64,000 nt of DNA, taken from NCBI RefSeq assembly GCF_009730915.1, contig NC_052481.1, positions 22,077,233 through 22,141,232 on the forward strand, given 5' to 3'. A program made the translations under genes and the position numbers. The notes under the pieces are model-generated. The model was given only the letters and a program-made list of their open reading frames with translations. It was not told the DNA's origin and ran no database searches. The stretch comes from Dioscorea cayenensis subsp. rotundata. Taxonomy: Eukaryota > Streptophyta > Magnoliopsida > Dioscoreales > Dioscoreaceae. Shown here one piece after another: positions 59,269-64,000 of the stretch; position 1 is the stretch's first letter; each line of letters begins with the position of its first letter.

Positions 59269-62200
59269 TCAGGATGAGTATGCCGCTATTCCAATCCGCC
59301 TCTCTGCGAAAAAGAAAATTTTGTTGAGGTTTAGCTTTTAAGTGAGATACGAAATTTTGAGGATCAGTAAAGATTGTTGTTCTTCTTTTACCGCCTGTGG
59401 CAATCAGCTTTTCAACTCGAGCAACAATATGTTTTCCGTAAGTGTACTTCTTCAAAGCATTCAAATGAACTTTGATGCGTGAAAGGATCAATTCTCGATT
59501 TTGATCATCGCAGGTTTCAAGAACTTTCTGCACGACGTAGTTTGCAAATTGATCTTTCATCATTGCCTGCAAAAGCATTTCAGGTTCCCAAATTTACAAA
59601 CGAGGCAAGAGAACCAAGAAAGTTAGAACATAATCCAAATCATTATAATACTAAATCATTACTCACAAGCATATAGCATATATCACAGAGATAAGTTTCA
59701 TCAATCATGTGTATATATACATAGATATATGAAAATAATCCTATTCAAAGATCAGCCCTTTGTCTCTGTGTTTTCACGTCAAGAATTCTTTGCAGATGAA
59801 GAGATGTCAAAGGGGCTTATTACTTCCCATTTCCCAAATAAATCCCCCTTTTGAGGGAGAATGTTGGATTGTTAGTGTGGACGATTTAGAAGATATAATC
59901 GGGGGGCATGTATGGTTAGGTTCTGGTACTACTTACATACATATCAAGGAAAATACATTAGGGTAAATATACCTGTAATGGTTCATTCTCGTCATTCGAA
60001 CCAAGCATCTCATCTATTAGGAGCTGACGCTCTTCAGGAGTACCATAAGCTAAGCATTTCTCAATGACATTCGATGCAAATTTCTGTTGACTCATCTTTA
60101 CTATCTGTCCAGTTAGCTTGCTGATTATTAAAGATCGTTCTTCAGGTTTGCCATGTTGGAGCACATGCTGATATTACCAAGACAATTCAGAAATTTAGGT
60201 TATTTTCAAGAATAAAGGCAATCGGCAAAATTATCTTTTACATTAGTGAATGATAATAAATCATAAATATGCAACAAACCAGGGAGCAGACAAGAAACTT
60301 CACAAATAAGTAAATCCTTGTTTATCAGATATATAGACTTATCATAGAAAGTTGTCATATAGTGAGGAAGTGGGGCAAAAATACCCCGGGGAGATAAGAT
60401 ATGATGAAGCAAAATTAAAAAACAATCAGAGACCACATTAGAGAAATAGAGAACTTACAGAAATGCAGCACAGATGCAGGTTATTATAGCTTGTACATTT
60501 GACTATTATAAGTAAATTGAGTAGAGGACAGTAAAACTCCATATTCTAGATGCATTCAGTAAAGATGACTGACCTAACTATTATCTAGAAGAATTCAAAC
60601 AAATTGTGCAAATAGTTGAGCATCTTTTGTTCTTTTAGTCTAGGTTCAAAGACAAAAAAAATCATTGCATTATGGTGATTCACTTAACCAATCAGCAAGA
60701 TAAGACATGAAAATGGCCATGATGCACTCTTACTATTGAAGTGCAGTATAGCCAAGAAATCTGGTCTACATGCTGAATTCATGGATTTATCTTTAATATA
60801 AACGGAACACTAAGTCACTGACAACCAAACACAGCAAACAAAATTTCTCAAGAAACTTCTATTCTGAAAAACACAATTTTAACAAAGTTGACAAATACCA
60901 TAAAGGAAGAACACAGAAATAAGCAGTTCATCACACCAATGATAATAGTAACCAGCACATACCTGCACAACATAATTTCCATATTGATCTTGGGTCAATG
61001 TGCACACAGATTCTAGTATTTCTTCCATCATGATGCGTTGTGTTTCTGGATCATCACAGTGCTCCAAGACCCTCTGCAAGTATCAAGGGTGGTTATAGAA
61101 GATATGGCAAAAGATGGCCGCCACTATTAAACAGAACACTGAAAATGCTCGTCTGAGTTGAGAATACTCAAATAGGGTAGTAGAAAACTTTAAGCACCTG
61201 AATGACACGACAACCATATGGGTGAGTGGAGAGTGTCACAACTTGCCCATAGAAGGTCTTAATGATAAATTGTATCTTTTCTTGAGGAACACGTTCAATG
61301 CATTTCTGGATAACATGATTCCCATTCTGGTCACGTACACATTTCATAATTGAACCTTCAAGCTCCAACACCATTTTGGTTTGCAGGTCCACATCAACAA
61401 CTTCTAAAGCCTGTGTCAGAGAGTGTGTTAGAGCCTCCCAGAGATTAGTCTGAACTAAAAGAACTTCAAAATTGCAACAAGCTGTCAAGGAACAAAATCT
61501 GCATTTGTGTAATATATTGCTTTGCAAAGCATAGTTACTGACTAATCATGAATATCAAGTGATAATAGTAAGCAATGTGCACTAACATAACTTTAAGGAG
61601 TAGATACATCATGCATAAGAAAATAAATAAATAACTTTCCAATAACTAGGACTTCAGAGTGAACCTTCTGAATAACCCTGCAGCCATACATTTGAAGACT
61701 GAGAGGTAACACATGCCCAGTGAGTTGACTTGCCAATTGTTTTCTCTGAACATCAGTGCCATGCTCAAAAAACTGCAAAAAGTCAGAGTTAACCTCAGAG
61801 ATTTTCTTTGAATGTTCCAAAATCAATATCAAGATGAAGTACCTTCTGTATTACATAATTTCCAAAAACATCGGTCATCAAAGACCGTGCTTGAGTAATA
61901 ATTTTTGGAAAGATCTTGTTTTTCTCTTCAAAGGAGGCAGTTTCTAGTTTTTGCTGAATAAACCGACTTCCATATTGATCCATACTATGCAAAGGGATGG
62001 AAAATAGTCAGATGTATTGACCCACAGGCAACAGTAAAACTATATACAGCAGAATAAAGAATAAATACCTGAATTCTACAACATGGTCCACAATATCTGA
62101 GAGTTCAAAAGATCTGGCTTTATTATTCTTAAATTCATCCAGCAAAGATGAGACAAAAACTTCATCAATAGTACTATTATCTAAGCTCCATGATTCAGCG

Positions 62201-63576
62201 GATCCTCTTGTGCTGTTTCTCGTTATAGAAGGGAAACGAGATAATCTATCATTCTGTCTTAAAGGACTCCCGGGACCCAAAGATGAAAGAATGGAGCTAG
62301 ATATAGGGTTTTCTTGATAATGCATGCCAAGGCCAAAAGCAGGATTGCCATAGAATCCATTCAAACCTGATTTGCTAACAAATGGCATACCATACTGCAG
62401 CCTCTGTTGTGCAAGCAAGGCTTCTAGGTATGCTTTCTGATACCCAGGTAAGTCAATAGGAGGATTACCCAAGAAGTTCCTTCCAAAAGAAGGATCTGGT
62501 CTGGCAACAGCTTGTGTAACAGAATCAGAGGATCCCTGTGCATAATGTGAATACAGTGGTTCAGCAATTGGTACCTGAAAACCAGATAACATTTGATCTC
62601 CAGTTCTATTCAGATACTGCCCTTCACCAACACCCCCTAGAGCAACACCTGCCAGTTATAAGTAAGAAACATTTTTTAATAAAGTAGTTAAGAGTTAGAA
62701 GCATTGATAACAGCAGCAGGAACACCAACAGGGGGGGAAGGAGAAACAACCTGCACCATGCTGATTATTCAGCATAGCTGGCAGCCTGGGATTATGTTGC
62801 ATCTCTGCAGTTTGATAAAGACCAGATCCAGACAGACTTGTTGAATCAACAGTACTAGGCATGGCCTTGTAAAGATTACTAGAGGATGTTTGCTTGTGCA
62901 AGTTGATTTGCCCATTTGAAGTTAGTTTAGATAAATTGAAATCAGGCAAAACACCATTTTTCTTGGAAAGATTGGTATACCCAGGAAGAAAATTGCCAGA
63001 AATGCTTAACGCCTCACCTTCAGATTTATGCAAGTTCTTCTGCTGCATATAATGAGTATGATGTCTGGGGAAGCTTGACAGCACTTCAGATTGATCATCA
63101 AATTCTTCATGAAGCTGGCCTATATGATTCCCTCCATCTGATCCAATATTTTTGGACAGGGTCATGCTAGATAATGCAGCTACCATACTACTGTCATCAG
63201 CCATGTGTGCAGAAACATCACTTCCACCATTTGAATTTATCAGAGCCGTTTTATTACTATCAAATGGACTACCTGCCACAGGGGGGAGAAGAGGGCTTGG
63301 GGAGCGCCTAATTGGTTGGTGATCAGGCGTTGCACTTCTAGCAGATTTGACAGCAGAGGCAAAGGAATGGGAAATTGATGCACCAAGGCTCTTGACCCTG
63401 ACAAGGCCAGGATTAGCTACCCCAGAGTCCAAGTCATCTATGCTGTCTGATCCATTATGAAACAGTGCATGTTGCGGATTGGATACACCTGTTGGTTCAA
63501 CAACATTGTCAAAATTATTATGATTGACAGGATGTGAAAGATGGCCAGATATGCTAGAAGAATGACCAATTTCTCC
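59269..63576 (-). CDS. Pumilio (PUF) RNA-binding protein, 5' part outside window
   Basis: Nine exons seen on the minus strand: 63576-62751, 62648-62069, 61984-61843, 61772-61665, 61410-61198, 61073-60963, 60167-59973, 59566-59392, 59303-59269. Together they give 794 codons in frame, and the N-terminus lies beyond 64000. Exons 1-2 encode the long Ser/Asn-rich regulatory region ([53 protein letters not shown]). A full Pumilio homology domain of eight PUF repeats follows. RNA-contact triplets in repeats 1-8: SR-Q, NY-Q, CR-Q, NH-Q, CR-Q, NY-Q, SN-E, NY-Q. It represses or destabilises mRNAs through 3' UTR binding, in the cytoplasm. The spliced C-terminus reads [19 protein letters not shown]; without the last intron the frame would run to 59150 with an unrelated tail. 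Closest to the APUM1-6 type. Confidence 0.94.
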
Positions 63577-64000
63577 CTGCAAAATGGAACCATTATGTAA
63601 GTTTTATATACTCAAATTATTCTAAAAGGACAGAATATGTAATACAAAGAAATGAAAAGAATTTTAGTATTAGATAAAAAATATGTTTCTGTCTGTCTAG
63701 ATGATCATTAACACAAGAATTACAAAATAACACAGAATCACAAAATAAAGTTCACTTAATCTGTAAAAAATACTGAAGATGAACTAGTTTGTACATCTCA
63801 CAATGGTATTAGATACTAAACTACAAACTAAACGGATAGCAATGAAGATAGAATGTGAAAAATATTTGTCTGCAAAACCTGATTACACACAATACCTCAT
63901 TTATAATGGATATGATCTCTAGCAAACAAAATTGATAGAACAAGGATACTTGATGGCAGCAAGCAAAGATGAAACTTTACAGAGTGAAGATAGGTCAAGG
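63577..64000 (-). other. PUM intron at the right edge
   Basis: AT-rich, non-coding on the minus strand, ending at the acceptor TTTTGCAG before 63576. A donor-like CTCT|GTAAAG at about 63980 could mark an upstream exon continuing past the window edge, but too little is visible to call it. Confidence 0.5.

Noticed and set aside
1-64000. CRISPR arrays, phage, bacterial operons, tRNA or rRNA genes
   Set aside because: None seen. The window is plant nuclear DNA and the repeats are microsatellites or transposons.

Overview
This is a 64 kb piece of a plant nuclear genome. It has GT-AG introns of 80 bp to 4 kb, plant-only gene families (AP2/ERF, BELL homeodomain, PHT1, LPA1-like), AT-rich spacers full of microsatellites, and typical plant transposon debris (gypsy-type LTR, L1-type LINE, hAT-like and foldback elements). 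Protein sequences look like an angiosperm. A non-grass monocot such as a yam is my guess, from impression only, and is not proven by anything here.

Layout. 1-6.2 kb: repeat-rich region with a degraded LTR-like stretch interrupted by a 1.1 kb hAT-like element. 6.3-7.7 kb: a four-exon 2-oxoglutarate/Fe(II) dioxygenase (+). 8.6-10.1 kb: a broken LINE carrying a hAT-end fragment. 10.7 and 17.7 kb: two intronless group IX ERF activators (+), separated by a second LINE remnant and AT-rich DNA. 20.8-26.2 kb: a PP1-type Ser/Thr phosphatase (+) whose 4 kb first intron holds two related ~940 bp elements. 27.5-29.1 kb: an intronless PHT1 phosphate transporter (+) with a P1BS phosphate-starvation site. 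29.1-33.6 kb: no gene seen. 35.5-39.7 kb: a BEL1-like homeodomain gene (+). 40.2-41.4 kb: a mitochondrial DNL-type zinc-finger gene (-) with clustered Site II elements. 42.2-43.5 kb: an intronless receptor-like cytoplasmic pseudokinase (+). 46.0-50.2 kb: an OTU deubiquitinase with many exons (+), followed by a plastid Cpn60-alpha pseudogene. 54.4-58.4 kb: an LPA1 / 2-phosphoglycerate-kinase-like P-loop gene (+). 59.3-64 kb: the 3' part of a Pumilio gene (-) that continues past the right edge.

The genes are mostly unrelated housekeeping or regulatory loci and do not form a pathway. Two relationships are worth noting. The ERF pair resembles the Arabidopsis ERF95/ERF98/ERF1 cluster. PHT1 and LPA1 both touch phosphate metabolism but lie 25 kb apart with unrelated genes between them.

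I did not find a convincing new biological system. The most informative sequence-level observations are a 111 bp tandem duplication covering an exon end and splice donor in LPA1, a complete eight-repeat Pumilio RNA code readable as UGUAUAUA, a pseudokinase lacking the key catalytic residues, the twin elements in the PP1 intron, and a recurring CAACGG-centred motif upstream of several genes. Exon boundaries were set by eye from splice consensus and reading-frame closure; no alignment was run.
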